Shown: positions 21,936-33,407 of the stretch, in pieces
How the letters are laid out: every line of letters starts with the position of its first letter
Numbering within the stretch: position 1 is the stretch's first letter
NCBI GenBank assembly: GCA_002786025.1
Contig: NHNW01000001.1
Coordinates: forward strand, 1,302,001 to 1,366,000
Source: Zasmidium citrigriseum
Lineage: Eukaryota; Ascomycota; Dothideomycetes; Mycosphaerellales; Mycosphaerellaceae
Direction of reading: 5' to 3'
Length of the DNA stretch: 64,000 nucleotides
The notes under the pieces: model-generated
The model's input: only the letters and a program-made list of their open reading frames with translations
Told to the model about the DNA's origin: nothing
The model's database searches: none
Translations under genes and position numbers: made by a program

Positions 21936-22687
21936 CGTGTGTTGGTGTGATATTGATGTATCGTGGTAGGATTCACTAAAGGTATAGCGGCGACTGTGCT
22001 AATCGGTGTATGGATTGAAGGTTGTCGGAGAGTTGTCGAGTTTGAGAGAGTTGGAGGTCAGAGGCGGGTAGAAGTACTCGGAACATTCACTTGCTCCCCA
22101 CGCACGTGCGTCGTAACTTCTGAATACATCTGCATGTATTGTAAGCCTTTTGAAAGGTCGAGATTCATCTGCGATCAATTGCTTACTATTATACTCCGTT
22201 ATAGACAGCTGAATGGCCGTGAAGATGGGCTCGTGTATTTACCATTAGCAAGTTAGAGAGACAAGACATGTAGATAGTAAGATGTGTTTACGAGTGAATA
22301 TGTAGATATTATAACATTCAGAGTGCAAGCAATCGCCTTCAGCTGGCAAACATCTGTATCTCTAGCGATCCACTTTCATTCACTTACTTCCTTCCTATTT
22401 GGGAAAGCTCAAAGTATGCTTTGCCTCAAAGACGGGTTGCAGATTCTCCTCCATTCTGGAAATATCTCTTCAAACTGGAACAGTGCAATTTTTGAAAGCA
22501 GCTTGCTGCTCTACAGTGTTCTAGCATATACAGGCCCGGACGTTCTGAGAAGCTTCCACCATTGTATCGCAAGAAATCTGCCGAGACAATGTAGATACTG
22601 ATAGCATACTTAAGGTGGGCAGACATCACGTCTGTCCTAGCTTCTTCAGCAGTCTCCCGAAGCACGAAAGTCAACCCAAGAAGTACA
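21936..22687. other. Divergent promoter region between family copies 1 and 2
   Basis: 752 bp between oppositely oriented relatives. It is somewhat AT-richer from 22140 to 22330. No gene is supported. Confidence 0.45.
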
Positions 22688-23707
22688 ATGTCCTCCGCAA
22701 CTCATTGGCTCATGCAAACGGTTGATGAGTTTCTGGACGAATACAACAAGCATGTACAGCCACTGATGCCAGGCCATCTACCGATCCGGTACACTGCAAT
22801 CGAAGTTAGAGCTATGATCTTCCATGAAGGTTGTCCTCTTGTCATAAGAAAGAACCAGGTCTGGGCCGTGCCATCGTTCGAGGGTCAATGTAAGTCCAGT
22901 GGTCAAAAACTTGTCGGGAGGCTGTCATTCCACTTGAGCGCTCTTCTCGTCCGGAGCAAAACGTCAACTCACACGATATCGCTAGATGGAGAAAACGAAA
23001 CAGGGAAGATCTTCTTCCGAGTCATTCAAGCACTCGCTCAAGATAGAGTGCCCCGTTCCATCGTTCGCGAACTCCAATTCATGGAATTCAGCCTCTTGTT
23101 CCCGCAAGTCAAAAGGGTCATCAGCACGGCAGAGGGAGCCCCTGATAAGCTCATCATGAACGCCATCCTCACAACAAGCACGCTTGGGGGCATCCCGAAT
23201 TGGAGCATGAACCCCCCTGCAGCGAATATGGACATGCGGTGGACCTGGATTACCGGGCTTCATCACAGCTTCCTTGTGAATGACATGAACCCAGACATCC
23301 TGACTGTCGTAGACTTCCAAGCTGCGCAAAAGCGACTGAGCGATCTTGACAGGGGCGCATGGCTCATCATGCATCCGCCTCGGTCACTGCACCAAGCCAG
23401 TTCAGAGACGCTGCAGATCATCCTCGCGACCAAGACTCTTGCCCGAGAGATCCCTGTTGGTAGTCAAGGTTGGATCGCGATGAAAGGCAGGCATCCCAAC
23501 GAAATGATTGCTCTTGTGCCTTGTCTCCAGAACGACCGGAACCCTTCAGCAGATCAGACGGTGATCACTAGAGGTGGTGAAACACTCCAGGTGGCAGGAA
23601 GCTGGACGCCAGACCGAACGGTGGTACGCGGATGGTTTGGCAACTTCTGGTTGGATATGATGGAGGACAATGGAAGATTGAAGGTGGTTGTCGAGAATAC
23701 CAATTAG
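22688..23707 (+). CDS. Uncharacterised protein, family copy 2, 307 aa spliced
   Basis: Two exons, 22688-22889 and 22986-23707, joined by a 96-bp intron (GTAAGT...CGCTAG). Because 96 is a multiple of three and the intron has no in-frame stop, an unspliced message would still encode 339 aa. The intron sits directly after WAVPSFEG, exactly where copy 3 has its own intron. Shared blocks with copy 3 are HWL(M/L)QT, IQFMEFS-like RELQFMEFSLLF, and the C-terminal DNGRLKVV. No recognised domain, signal peptide or membrane segment is present. The start context TACAATG is good. Confidence 0.65.
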   Translation: MSSATHWLMQTVDEFLDEYNKHVQPLMPGHLPIRYTAIEVRAMIFHEGCPLVIRKNQVWAVPSFEGQCKSSGQKLVGRLSFHLSALLVRSKTSTHTISLDGENETGKIFFRVIQALAQDRVPRSIVRELQFMEFSLLFPQVKRVISTAEGAPDKLIMNAILTTSTLGGIPNWSMNPPAANMDMRWTWITGLHHSFLVNDMNPDILTVVDFQAAQKRLSDLDRGAWLIMHPPRSLHQASSETLQIILATKTLAREIPVGSQGWIAMKGRHPNEMIALVPCLQNDRNPSADQTVITRGGETLQVAGSWTPDRTVVRGWFGNFWLDMMEDNGRLKVVVENTN

Positions 23708-24075
23708 GCGAAGCACGACATTGCATGACTCTGGGGCCCCTGATTCAGCGACAGATGCTGCTTCCTGGATACATGCAAGTCAGCACACCAATGTTTTAAG
23801 CCTCCGCCTCATGCTTCAATTCTTACTTCAGTTCGCTTCTCTCCGCCTCCGTGTTTTATTCCGTTCCAATTGAGTTCGACAGTACCAGTCAGTTCGCTCT
23901 TGCTCCAATGAGACATGATGCAAGCCTCGTGAGTCGCTTCCCATTGCGCTCACACCTGCAGTCGCATACCTTCCCGACATTCCCGCCCATCCTTCCTCTC
24001 GAGCAGTAAATGCTTCGAGCAACCTCACCAACCATCCCGGGCGTCTGTTCGCAGCTTCATCAGAACATCGTCATC
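23708..24075. other. Spacer between family copies 2 and 3
   Basis: 368 bp with no supported gene; presumably the promoter of copy 3. Confidence 0.4.
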
Positions 24076-25098
24076 ATGGAGAATCACCGCGGACAGGTTC
24101 TTGTCGGTCCTACTCCAAGCGAGCAACACTGGCTCCTTCAAACACCTGACGAGATCCTCAGAGACCACAACCGCAGAGAACCCGACAAGCCATCTCGCAC
24201 GAAGCTCATAGGCAAAGTGTTTGTCTTCTAGTCCGGGACGGCACTTGTTCTTCGGGGCGACAGCAAATGGGCGGTACCAACGTTTACTTACACTCGTATG
24301 CATCTCTATCTCTTAACCAACTGGCTCCTCATCCAAGATACCAATAACTTTACTAACATCTCTTCAGCTGAGTCGAACGGAAAGGTGCCAATTTACGGGA
24401 TGGCAGTGAACGCACTACAAGAGGCCGGCCTAGCTTGGGAGCTCCTATACTCCATCCAATTCATGGAATTCAGCAAAAGCGCCCCTCTAACTACCTACCT
24501 ACACACCGGATTCCTTGTACCCGACGAATTGACCATATCAATCATTCTCACCACATTCCACAGCTATGACACGATGGAGAATGCAGCCGTATCGCGCGAC
24601 AACTTTCTGTGGGCCGATCATACCAATCCAGCCAACTTGGAACACATAGGGGACTACAACGCCGTCCTGACGGACCTCTGGCGTCTCAATCTCCTCTTCG
24701 CCCATCGAAGGTTACAGTCGTGCTCCAAAAGAACGATTGGACCGTACGGAGTCCATGGCATGAAAGAGACCTGCAACAAGATGCTCGAGACTATCGTATA
24801 CACCACCGCGAAGCTGGAAGGCCAGAAGGACATCGGCCGCGGCTCTATTGCAGTCAGTGGCAAGCCACGTGATGGTCACAGAAGCATTGGTTTGATTGAT
24901 GCCAGGGACGATGCCGAACTCGACCGGACTGGTAAATTTGATCCCGATGGTCTTACTTTTGCAAGATGCGCACGCTGGAGTCCCGAAAGCTTCGACTGGT
25001 ACAAGTCTTTCAGTGTCAAGGACTGGGAGGAGCTTATGGACGATACGGGTCGTTTGAGGGTCGTGAAGGTGGGACCAGGGCTTCAACTGGAAATATAG
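24076..25098 (+). pseudogene. Uncharacterised protein, family copy 3, interrupted by a stop codon
   Basis: Starting at the ATG at 24076 the frame reads EQHWLLQTPDEIL, like copy 2, but meets TAG at 24229-24231. The same frame then continues with SGTALVLRGDSKWAVPTF, aligned to CPLVIRKNQVWAVPSF of copy 2. A 72-bp intron (24296-24367, GTATGC...CTTCAG) lies at the same phase-1 position as in copy 2. The second exon (24368-25098) is intact, with IQFMEFSKSAP and a C-terminal DTGRLRVVKVG. The single stop makes this a probable recent pseudogene. Read-through, a sequencing error or use of a downstream start cannot be ruled out. No intron long enough to remove the stop was found. Confidence 0.6.
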
Positions 25099-25247
25099 GA
25101 CTTGCTCGTCATCATCACCGGCTCGGGAGGCAAGCTGCGAGTGACTGTTTGATGACCTTTTCTAAATCAGAGACGCATGTTCTTCATTGCCATGACTAAG
25201 GAGAGGCAAGTCTTGATTCCAGTTTATGGGTAGATTTCACAGACATC

Positions 25248-26585
25248 TCACTCGGCAGAAGGCTGGTCCTTGGTAGGCGAGAAGCTGTCGACTCGCCCAC
25301 GGGACTCCTCAAACTCAGGCGGTGCCGACTTCGCATACACCTCCTGATTAACTTCATCCTCATGGACCGATGTCCCCAAACCCTTTTCATCAACCAGGAC
25401 AGCCGCACTCCTCTCCTGATACACCATCTCAGCAGCCTCTTCCAACAATCCCATCTGCTTCCACCACTCCTGCTTCCAAGATTGAACCTTCGACTTCAAC
25501 TCCCGCTCCTCATCCATCGAATGTCTCAACAGATGCTCCAGCGAAAAGCCTACAGACTCAGCTTCCCTAACAAGTTTCCACATCTCTTTCTTGCTCGCCT
25601 CAACGATCGCAAACAGAATGCTCACGGCCTCGATATAGCTCTCCGTCGGATCTATCTTCATCTTATCCTCGACTTGCCAGATCGCTCGTCGTAACGATCT
25701 CTCTTCGAAGACTTTGAGTCCGGACATGCCTTCACCGATCGGTCGATTCATGATCCTCTCCTTCGCATCGTTGATGGCGTTGCACCTGGCTAGTGTATCG
25801 TCGGGGTTCCGTTCGTGGTCATGGCTGCTCCGTCTCAGGCTTTCAGCGAAGACATCATCGTCTCGCAGGGCTTTCCACTGACTTGACAATCTGACGAGTC
25901 GTGGATGTTCAATATCAATCCTTTGCTTCGATATCGGATCGTATGTCGACATTCGTTGGTCATTCTCCTCGAGGTTGGTTCCCAGAATTCGAAACGCTCT
26001 CTTCAGAGTGGAGTAGTCGTTCATCAGGCGAGTACGTACTTCAAAGTTGGCATTGTAGCAGTTCTGCCAGGCGTGTCGGACGTCGAAGGCCTGCTCCAAT
26101 CTGTTCTGCTCAACTTGGAGTCTCAATTCGGTGTCGATGAAGTCTTCCAAGCGCTCTTCGAATGTCTTGTTTCCTCCGAAACCCTGACTGATCCAGGCAT
26201 CGATTCGATGACGGATATCTTCAGATGAGTATTCTTCTTCGGTGTTGGAGCCGGCGCTTGGATTCCTTGGAGTCCGGGCTTTTGAGATGCCAATCGAAGT
26301 CATCTTCAACCTCTCCCTTTCTTTGACTTGCTGGCAGCTGAGCCAATGGCTGTCTTCATCTTGATAGATTCTTCTCCTCGATGGGCCCTCACCGACACTT
26401 CTCAAATCCGACGATGAATCAAAGAGATCTTCTTGCTCGATGAGATGCTGCTCCGTCTTCAGTGGACATTGTGAGCTTTTCGCCTCGTTCGACTCCTCCG
26501 ACTCCTTCGTCTCGAGGCTGTACTTCCTTCTCCTCATTTGCATTGGCATTACCCAAGCGAAAAGGGTCGAAAGAGGTGATCCCAT
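25248..26585 (-). CDS. Hypothetical protein, charged and helical, 445 aa
   Basis: A single exon from the ATG at 26585. The protein is rich in Glu, Arg, Ser and Lys. Long helical stretches (FEERLEDFIDTELRLQVEQNRLEQ, given here only as its ends FEERLED and QNRLEQ) suggest coiled coils at roughly residues 140-180 and 330-390. The first ~115 residues are Ser/Glu-rich and probably disordered. I do not recognise a family. It is convergent with family copy 3, ending about 150 bp away. Codon use looks like a real gene, and the reverse strand is not open over the whole length. Confidence 0.6.
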   Translation of the reverse strand: MGSPLSTLFAWVMPMQMRRRKYSLETKESEESNEAKSSQCPLKTEQHLIEQEDLFDSSSDLRSVGEGPSRRRIYQDEDSHWLSCQQVKERERLKMTSIGISKARTPRNPSAGSNTEEEYSSEDIRHRIDAWISQGFGGNKTFEERLEDFIDTELRLQVEQNRLEQAFDVRHAWQNCYNANFEVRTRLMNDYSTLKRAFRILGTNLEENDQRMSTYDPISKQRIDIEHPRLVRLSSQWKALRDDDVFAESLRRSSHDHERNPDDTLARCNAINDAKERIMNRPIGEGMSGLKVFEERSLRRAIWQVEDKMKIDPTESYIEAVSILFAIVEASKKEMWKLVREAESVGFSLEHLLRHSMDEERELKSKVQSWKQEWWKQMGLLEEAAEMVYQERSAAVLVDEKGLGTSVHEDEVNQEVYAKSAPPEFEESRGRVDSFSPTKDQPSAE

Positions 26586-27146
26586 GTGGTCTTAATGATA
26601 GATGATGGCGATGTGGAAACCTGACTTCTGCTGATGAGTTCAACGATCCAGAGACTGAAGTCCTCTGGCAGTGATACATGGGCAGATACTTATGATCTTT
26701 CTGGTTCCGTCATCGTTACGCCCCCAGCGTACCACACGACCTCAAGGGCTCTCACATGCCAAAGGTGACGGCTCAAGCCGATGAGACGTCGCGCAGCATT
26801 GCAAGCGTTCATCGAATCCATCGATGCAGTAGCGACCTGTGGTCCAGTGAGTACACTGGAAGATATAGGTCAGCACTATTCCTTTCACGTCGCCTTTGTT
26901 GATGGAGACTCTACAACCCAGACCAAATCACGGCAAGCGTGATCGGGGACAGATACGGAACCTCGACGACCTGGGTCTTGAAACGACTCTGATCGCACAT
27001 CATGTCATTGTCCCATTCAATTTTACACAACCCCTCACGCAACATCCACAGCCTGACATCGAGATAAGCATCATATCATTCGTCACCCTACCAACAAACT
27101 CCACGCTCTAAATCACGCAACCCAAAAACAGTCCGTGACAATGAGA
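26586..27146. other. Intergenic
   Basis: 561 bp with no supported gene. It combines the promoter of the helical protein and the 3' flank of the FAS1 gene. Confidence 0.4.
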
Positions 27147-28593
27147 TCACAACATCCCAAAGAAACAAACAACACTCCCCAAGCCCAGTGTCACCCAACC
27201 CCCCAAAAACCACCACTCCTCCCCCCTCCCACCAACCCTAAACCCAACACCAGCCTCACTCTTCTTACTACTAGTAGCCTGCGCATCATAAGTCTGCGAA
27301 TAAAACCCCGTCGTAGTAGGATCCGGCAAATCCGTCGGAACAAAATTCGGCATAAAAGTCGTAAAAGGCGCCTCACTGCCATTAACCTTCCCTTTATTCG
27401 TCGGCAGCACAGGCATAGCCGTTGCAGAGGTAGGGTTGGGCATCATGTCTGCTTTCTCGGGGGAGAGGACGCCGTCGATGACGTGGAAGACGCCGTTGTA
27501 GATTAGGACGTCTTGGGCGACGATGCGCGCTTGGTTGACGAAGTAGGAGTTGGGGAAGAAGCGCATTTCTAATGCTGTTCCTGCTAGAGTCTGCAGCGAT
27601 GTTGCGTTGCCGAAGTCGGAGGAGTAGACTGGCCCGTTGGTGTTATCTAGGACGTGGTATTCAAGGAGAGGGGTCAGATCGCGGCCGGGGGAGTCTAGAT
27701 AGTCTTCGAGCGTGCCGGAGACGGCGGCGATGGCGACGTTGGCAGGGATGAACTGTAAGCACATCAGTGACTGCAACAGACGCGATTTCTCTTTTGGTCT
27801 ACGTACCATCGTGATGCCACTGGTCTCGTTGATGTACTTAGCCAACGAAGTCTTGTTCCCCAGCGAGTAAACAGCGCCGAGGAAAGCAGTCACGGCGTAA
27901 TCGTAGTTGGCGAGGTTGTAAGTCTCCGCCGTAGGCACGAAATAGTCCGGCGGAATGAGAAAGTTGTCGATAACCTGAATGAATCTGCCAATCAGACCCT
28001 CGTTAGCCACTGTCTCATAACACACTCGAATAGTATTTGGCTTACCCTCCCGCAAAAGGCACATCCTGCACCGTAACAACACTCCTCGTACTCTCCCCAC
28101 TAACCCAAACAATCTCCCACTCATAAGCACTCGTATTCCTATCCCCCGGCTGCAACACCCCACCAACCCTCTGCCCACCCTCGACCAAACTAAAATTCGT
28201 CCCCGCAGTCATAGTCGGCAACCACATAAAACTCGTATTCAGCGTATTGCTCGTCCACTGTCCCATAACCGTGTGATACGCAATAACCTTCGAGATGTAC
28301 GCCGTGTCGTTGTTGGCGAAAGGGCCGGAGAGGAGAGGGCTGTAGGTGATGCCGTCGAAGGCGTGGTTGTTGGGCGCTAGGATTGTGACGGGGTTCGAGG
28401 TTGCGTCGAAGTGTTCGAGGGCGTTGAGGATGGCGGGGAATTGGTCTTGGAGGAGGGAGGCGAAGGAGCTGAGGTTGGCGTGTTGGGAGAGGACTTCGCT
28501 GAGGGTTGCTGTGGAGGTATTCGAGGGGGCATCTTGCGCGTAGACAGCACACGCCGCCGTCGCCAGTAGCGAGAGACTGCGGAAGAGACCCAT
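27147..28593 (-). CDS. Secreted GPI-type protein with two fasciclin (FAS1) domains, 443 aa
   Basis: Three exons, 28593-28046, 27984-27807 and 27752-27147, with introns of 61 and 54 bp. The ATG at 28593 gives a signal peptide (MGLFRSLSLLATAACAVYA). Two FAS1 repeats follow, the first with FPAILNALEHF and VTILAPNNHAFDGI, the second with the conserved H block VLIYNGVFHVIDGVL. The C-terminus has a Ser/Thr-rich linker and a hydrophobic tail (WWFLGGWVTLGLGSVVCFF), which fits a GPI signal. Several N-glycosylation sites are present. FAS1 proteins act in cell adhesion or at the cell surface. An in-frame ATG seven codons upstream is possible but would spoil the signal peptide. Confidence 0.85.
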
Positions 28594-29427
28594 CTTGATC
28601 TTGCTCTTCTCCAAGAAAACACAGACCCGCTGGAAAATACGAGAGGAACAAACAGACCAGAAAGAAACTCACACGTGGGAAAGACAGACAACTCACACTT
28701 TAACACGCTCAGCACCTCCACGAAAGTTCCCAAGTGCATACCCAGCACGTTCTCGAGGCGTGCCTCGAAGCAACCGGCGCATGGAAGAGAGACTGAAGAA
28801 GGGAAGGTCGTCTCAAAACAGCCATTGTGGCTGCGCTATTCCTGCACGCGACACCTGCTTCGGGCGACGTGAATCCCACGTGGGAAGAGTCTGCGTGCGC
28901 ACGATTCGGCGGGGCAAAGTTTCGTAGATCTGGGCCACGGCTCAGTCAGATAAGACGTCGTGCAGAGTTCAAGCCTCAAAACTTGGAGATACCCTTCGTT
29001 GTTGAGGGCGTGAAGTTGCTGGCGTGCTTTTCGGGCCAAGAGCCGAGACCGTCGACAAGGTTTTGCCTCTCCGCGCACCTTCCAGATTCTGGGGCCGAGG
29101 ATCCACATATCACGTGTCAGCAAGTGAACTCATTCTCCTTTCACAGAGTAGTAGTAAAAGACATTTCGTAATGCCCAAACTACCTCTCCTCCCATCTCGT
29201 CGCTCCAACTCAATATGCACAAGAGTAGAAAGAGAACCACGCGACATCTCCACGTCGCAAACAAACGCTCGCTCCCTTTCTCGTTCCCATTTTGTGCCTT
29301 CGGTCAGCCATTCCGCCTGCGCCATGCAAATGCAAAACACACACGCCCCTTCCAACCAAAAGCTTGGATGATGCTGAATCTCCCGCCCTTTCCCAAGAAG
29401 AAAACATAAAAGAGCACAGTGGTATCT
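28594..29427. other. Intergenic between FAS1 gene and SET1
   Basis: 834 bp. The promoter of the FAS1 gene and the 3' flank of SET1 lie here. No other feature was recognised. Confidence 0.4.
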
Positions 29428-32400
29428 CTAATTCAAGAAGCCCTTGCAGTTCGCTGAACCGCACAAACAAGGAATTCGATCCGTCGAGCCGATTTCGCGC
29501 TCGAACTTGTAGTCGTACGTCAATTCGTCATCTGCGAAATGTTAGTATCTTCACATGTAATACTTGTATGGGGTGACATACTCTTCCCAATGTCCTTCAG
29601 GGCATAAATGACGATTCTCGACGTGCCCTCCACCTTGATGATCTTGGCCGTGCAGTTCGGGTCGCAAGAGTGATTGATGAAGCGTGCAATGCCACCTTTC
29701 TTGGTCGCATCCACAATATCGTCTTCGGCCATACGGAACAGGTATGATGATCCAACACCCTGCTTGTCGTACTTGATCTCGCGCAGATCGGCAACCTTTT
29801 GTCGAACCTTCTCACCAACGTACTCAATGATGAGCTCGTTTATGCCGATATTCTCCTCAGCATACAAGCCCCAACCGTGGATGGCTGATCGGTCGAACTT
29901 GACCAGCTTCTTACGCTTCTTGAGTTGATTGAAGCGAATCGCGACGTCAGCATCGCTATTGGCGGCCGCCAGCGACTGCTTCTGGAGATTGATGTCATTG
30001 ACCATACGTCGGTTGTTGACACGATTGCTTCGAGACGTCGCAGTGCTGGCAATCTTCTCCGCAGCGGCGATCTTGGCAGCTTCTGCGGCAGCAGTTGGGT
30101 TCGACTTCGCCTGAGCCTGGCGTTGCTCTCGTGCTTTCTGCACCTTGATGCGATGCGGAAGATACTTGGACTTCTCCTCGTTCAGGATCTTCTTCACGCC
30201 TTCCGTCCGAGCGCATCCAGTCGGGTTGGGCACGTAGTATCCTTGGATGAGCGGTTGAGGTTGTGCAGTCCCGGCAGCTCCGTCGCTGTTCAGAGCCTTG
30301 ATCTCCTTCTGCTTCCAAGCCCAAACTCTGGCATCGCCAATATCAGCCGGGAAGACTTCCGCAAGTGCCTTCTTCGCAAACGCCAGGTCCTCATCGTCCT
30401 TAATGAATTGCTGCCAGCCATCGATATCCAGGACCAGCGTACGATCTTCTTCAACGGTCCGCCGAGGCTTATCATACGTCAATTTCAAATCAACGTCCTT
30501 GTCCTCGACTGCTTCAGCAGCTTCCAATTCGAGCTCTTTCTGTTCAATCTTCTCGACCGTCTCTTGCGCAACTGGTTTGCTGGCGGCCTTGGCCTTCTTC
30601 GCTTCGGCTTTGAGGGCCTCCTGTTCTGCCAGAAGCTCCTTCTTGGTCTTGCGCTTCTTCTTCGCCTTCTCTTTGCTGGCCTTGGCTTCTACAGCGGCCT
30701 GTTTCACCGCCGAATCGTCTTCGCTGACATCCTTGCTCTGCTCGCTCTTCACCAGGAAGAGATCGTCGTCGGCCTTGGATCGCTGGCGAATGAAGAGTTC
30801 CGTTCTGGCTTGCGTGCCGAATCTCGAACTTCGCGGTAGCGTGTTCACAACCAACTCCAGCTCCCTAATCGCAAGCATCTCTGGCTCCTTATCCAAGAGA
30901 TGGCCAAGAAGCTCCCTCTGGAGTTGCGTGAACTGCTCTGGCTTATCATCCTCATCGTCAGAATCGGCAACTCTTCTTCGCTTGCGCTTGGGTGTTTCGG
31001 CGGTCTCAGAATCGAATGGTGTCGAAGTGCGGCTTGCACGACTGAGTGGCCGGCTCTCTTGATCCTCGGTATCCCTCGTGATGGAGGTATGACGCTCATC
31101 CTCCGAATCCTCTTCGTCGGCGAACATTTGCTGCAGATTGTAATGTAGACCTCTGGTATGAGATGGGCGATGCGCAGGCTTTCGTCTTCTCTCATCAACA
31201 AATGCATTGACCGGCCCACTGTCTCGGTCGCCTTTGCGGCCACGCTGCCGGTTCGGATCATGCGGTCGCAAGGGTTTCGATCCATGTCCGCGGCGTCCTT
31301 TGTGTGTCTCAGGTCCGGCCTCTCCAGCTTTGTTGAGTAGGAAGGCAGGCGCTTTGTTCTCGATATCAGAGTGATCTGGCAGACCCAATTTCCTTCTCTT
31401 TGCGACGTGCTTTGAGGGGTCCAGACTGTCGTGGAAGATTGGAATTGCGATTCTCGTCTTGATGTCGCTCATGATCTTGTCGCGCAATTCAGTGCGTAGC
31501 TGCTCGAGGGCGCCTTGAACTGGATCGAGATTATCTGCCCTGTTCTTCTTCTCAATCTCCAGATCTTCGGCCTCCTCCCGCTCCAGTCGCTCAATCTCTT
31601 CCTTCTGCTTCTTCTGAGCAATGACACGCTCTGGACTTGGACTTCGCTCATAGTCCGGATTGCCATATTTCTGACATTCCATGCCCATGTGATAGGTGAA
31701 GAGAAGCTGCTTGTTGCACTCATTGTAACACCGCTCGGACTCGTCTTCTCCTCGCTTCGAATCCTCGAACACGATGTAATATCCGGTCGCATCGAGACGG
31801 ACTTCCCGCCAGTCGTAGGCTTTTAGTCGCTTCTTGAGATGAGGGATCGTCGTGCCAAGCACTGGTACCGAGGAGTGGGGAATGTGGATGTATGGCTTCC
31901 TCTTGATCTTGCTGAGAATCGGCTCGTCTTCGATGAGAGATGCTGCTCCAGTCTTGCGGCTTGGAATGTTTGCGGCTCGCGATCCATCTGCTGCCGGTGC
32001 TGCTGCCGCCGCCGCTGCTGCTTTCGCTGAAGCTTTCGCTGAAGGTCCTTTGGGCGCATTCGGAGGAGGGGCCGGCGAATCTTTCGCTCCCTTCGATCCA
32101 TCGTTCTGTGGTGCAGGAGATGCTGCGCTCATGAGTTTCGCGCGCTCTTCCCGAGCTTGCTTCAACACAGCATCCACATATCGCTTGCATTTCCTCCCCT
32201 CTCGATCAAGCTCAACCTTGACGGTGTTCAAATTGATGCGCTGTCCATTGAACTCGATCTCTGCTCTCTTGGCCGCATTGACTGCAGTGACCTCGTATCC
32301 GTCTCTAACAGTATCTCGATACTTAATCAAGGCTATGCCGAGAAAGCTTCCAGTCTCGGGATCCGTCTTATTTTGGACAGATGCGATGCTGCCGAACACT

Positions 32401-33407
32401 CCAAAATTGAGTTTCAAAGTTGATTCTGGCAGAAATGGGTCGAATCCGACCGCCACGACTTGTTGTGCCTCGCCAGGTCCAACAGAATGCCGGTCGACTT
32501 TGAACGGGTGTAACGTGTAGGGTGCGATTCGAAGGATAGCCTTGCTGGGCTGGTACTTCGGTCTGCATTGTCCTGACATATACCCAGGTATAGCCAACCG
32601 CGGATCTGGTGGCGGATCCGGTGTGTATGCCTGCCATTATCCAAGTGTCAGCGAAAGGGTACAGAGCGGTTTGTTTTCCTATTTTGCACTTCAAGTTATG
32701 TGTATCATGATATTGCGCAAGCTCAGCAGAATATGAAATGTATAGCGTACCTCGGCGCCGAATTCTCTCTTTCTGTATTGGGCCCGCTTTCGCTCTTCTT
32801 TGCTGAGCTTGCCGTCCAATTCCGGATCCCAAACCGCTCTGTACCCTTTCACTTTGCCTGGTGGCGGGAGCATTTGTGGGCGCTGGGGGCGTTGGTCGGT
32901 ATTCTGGCCGTCTGAGGCTGTCACGTGCGAGGAGGCAACGACGCCGTCGATGGACTCCATGGCAGAGGTGGGTTTCGAGTGGAGCGGACTGTTGCCTTTG
33001 GGCGGCGAAGACTCTGTAATATTGGTGAGGGGTGTCAAGCCGTTCGCGGCAGAGCCTTTTCGGTTCTGCGCATAGGCATGAGAGTTTTGGGTGAATACTG
33101 ACGAGGCTGCGCTGGTCAGTGAGCTCGCGGAGCCCATGCCGCGAAGCGTGTCGCCATTGTCGATCTGCATCTCGTCCGAGTCTGGCGAGGTATACTGCTT
33201 CGTGCGGGCGCCATTCGCAGCCGCCATGCTCGTGGGTTGGTGGGTGCTGGACGCGGTCGTGCCGTTGCTCAATGCTCTGCTCGTGCTCGCCGTCGTGCTG
33301 CCGGATAGTGATTGCGAACGTGACAAGTCGGGCGTGTCCCGCTTGCGCTTCAGCGAGCCTGGCGAGGCGCTCCTGCTGATGGCGTCGATGCCACCAGACT
33401 GCGACAT
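29428..33407 (-). CDS. Histone H3-K4 methyltransferase Set1 (COMPASS catalytic subunit), 1269 aa
   Basis: Three exons, 33407-32751, 32630-29582 and 29531-29428, with introns of 120 and 50 bp, close at 1269 residues. The N-terminal ~200 residues are Ser-rich and disordered. An RRM-like domain lies near residue 280 ([13 protein letters not shown]), and a long charged middle follows. The N-SET motif [10 protein letters not shown] is near 1024. The SET domain begins near 1127 ([13 protein letters not shown]) and includes [12 protein letters not shown] and the LTYDYKF block split by the last intron. The post-SET zinc site ends the protein ([13 protein letters not shown]). It mono- to trimethylates histone H3 lysine 4 at active genes. 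The last exon encodes only 34 codons but is needed for activity. Confidence 0.93.

Noticed and set aside
29925..32520. Several long plus-strand frames opposite SET1
   Set aside because: They lie wholly inside the Set1 exon and read as Leu/Ser-rich shadows of its charged regions.
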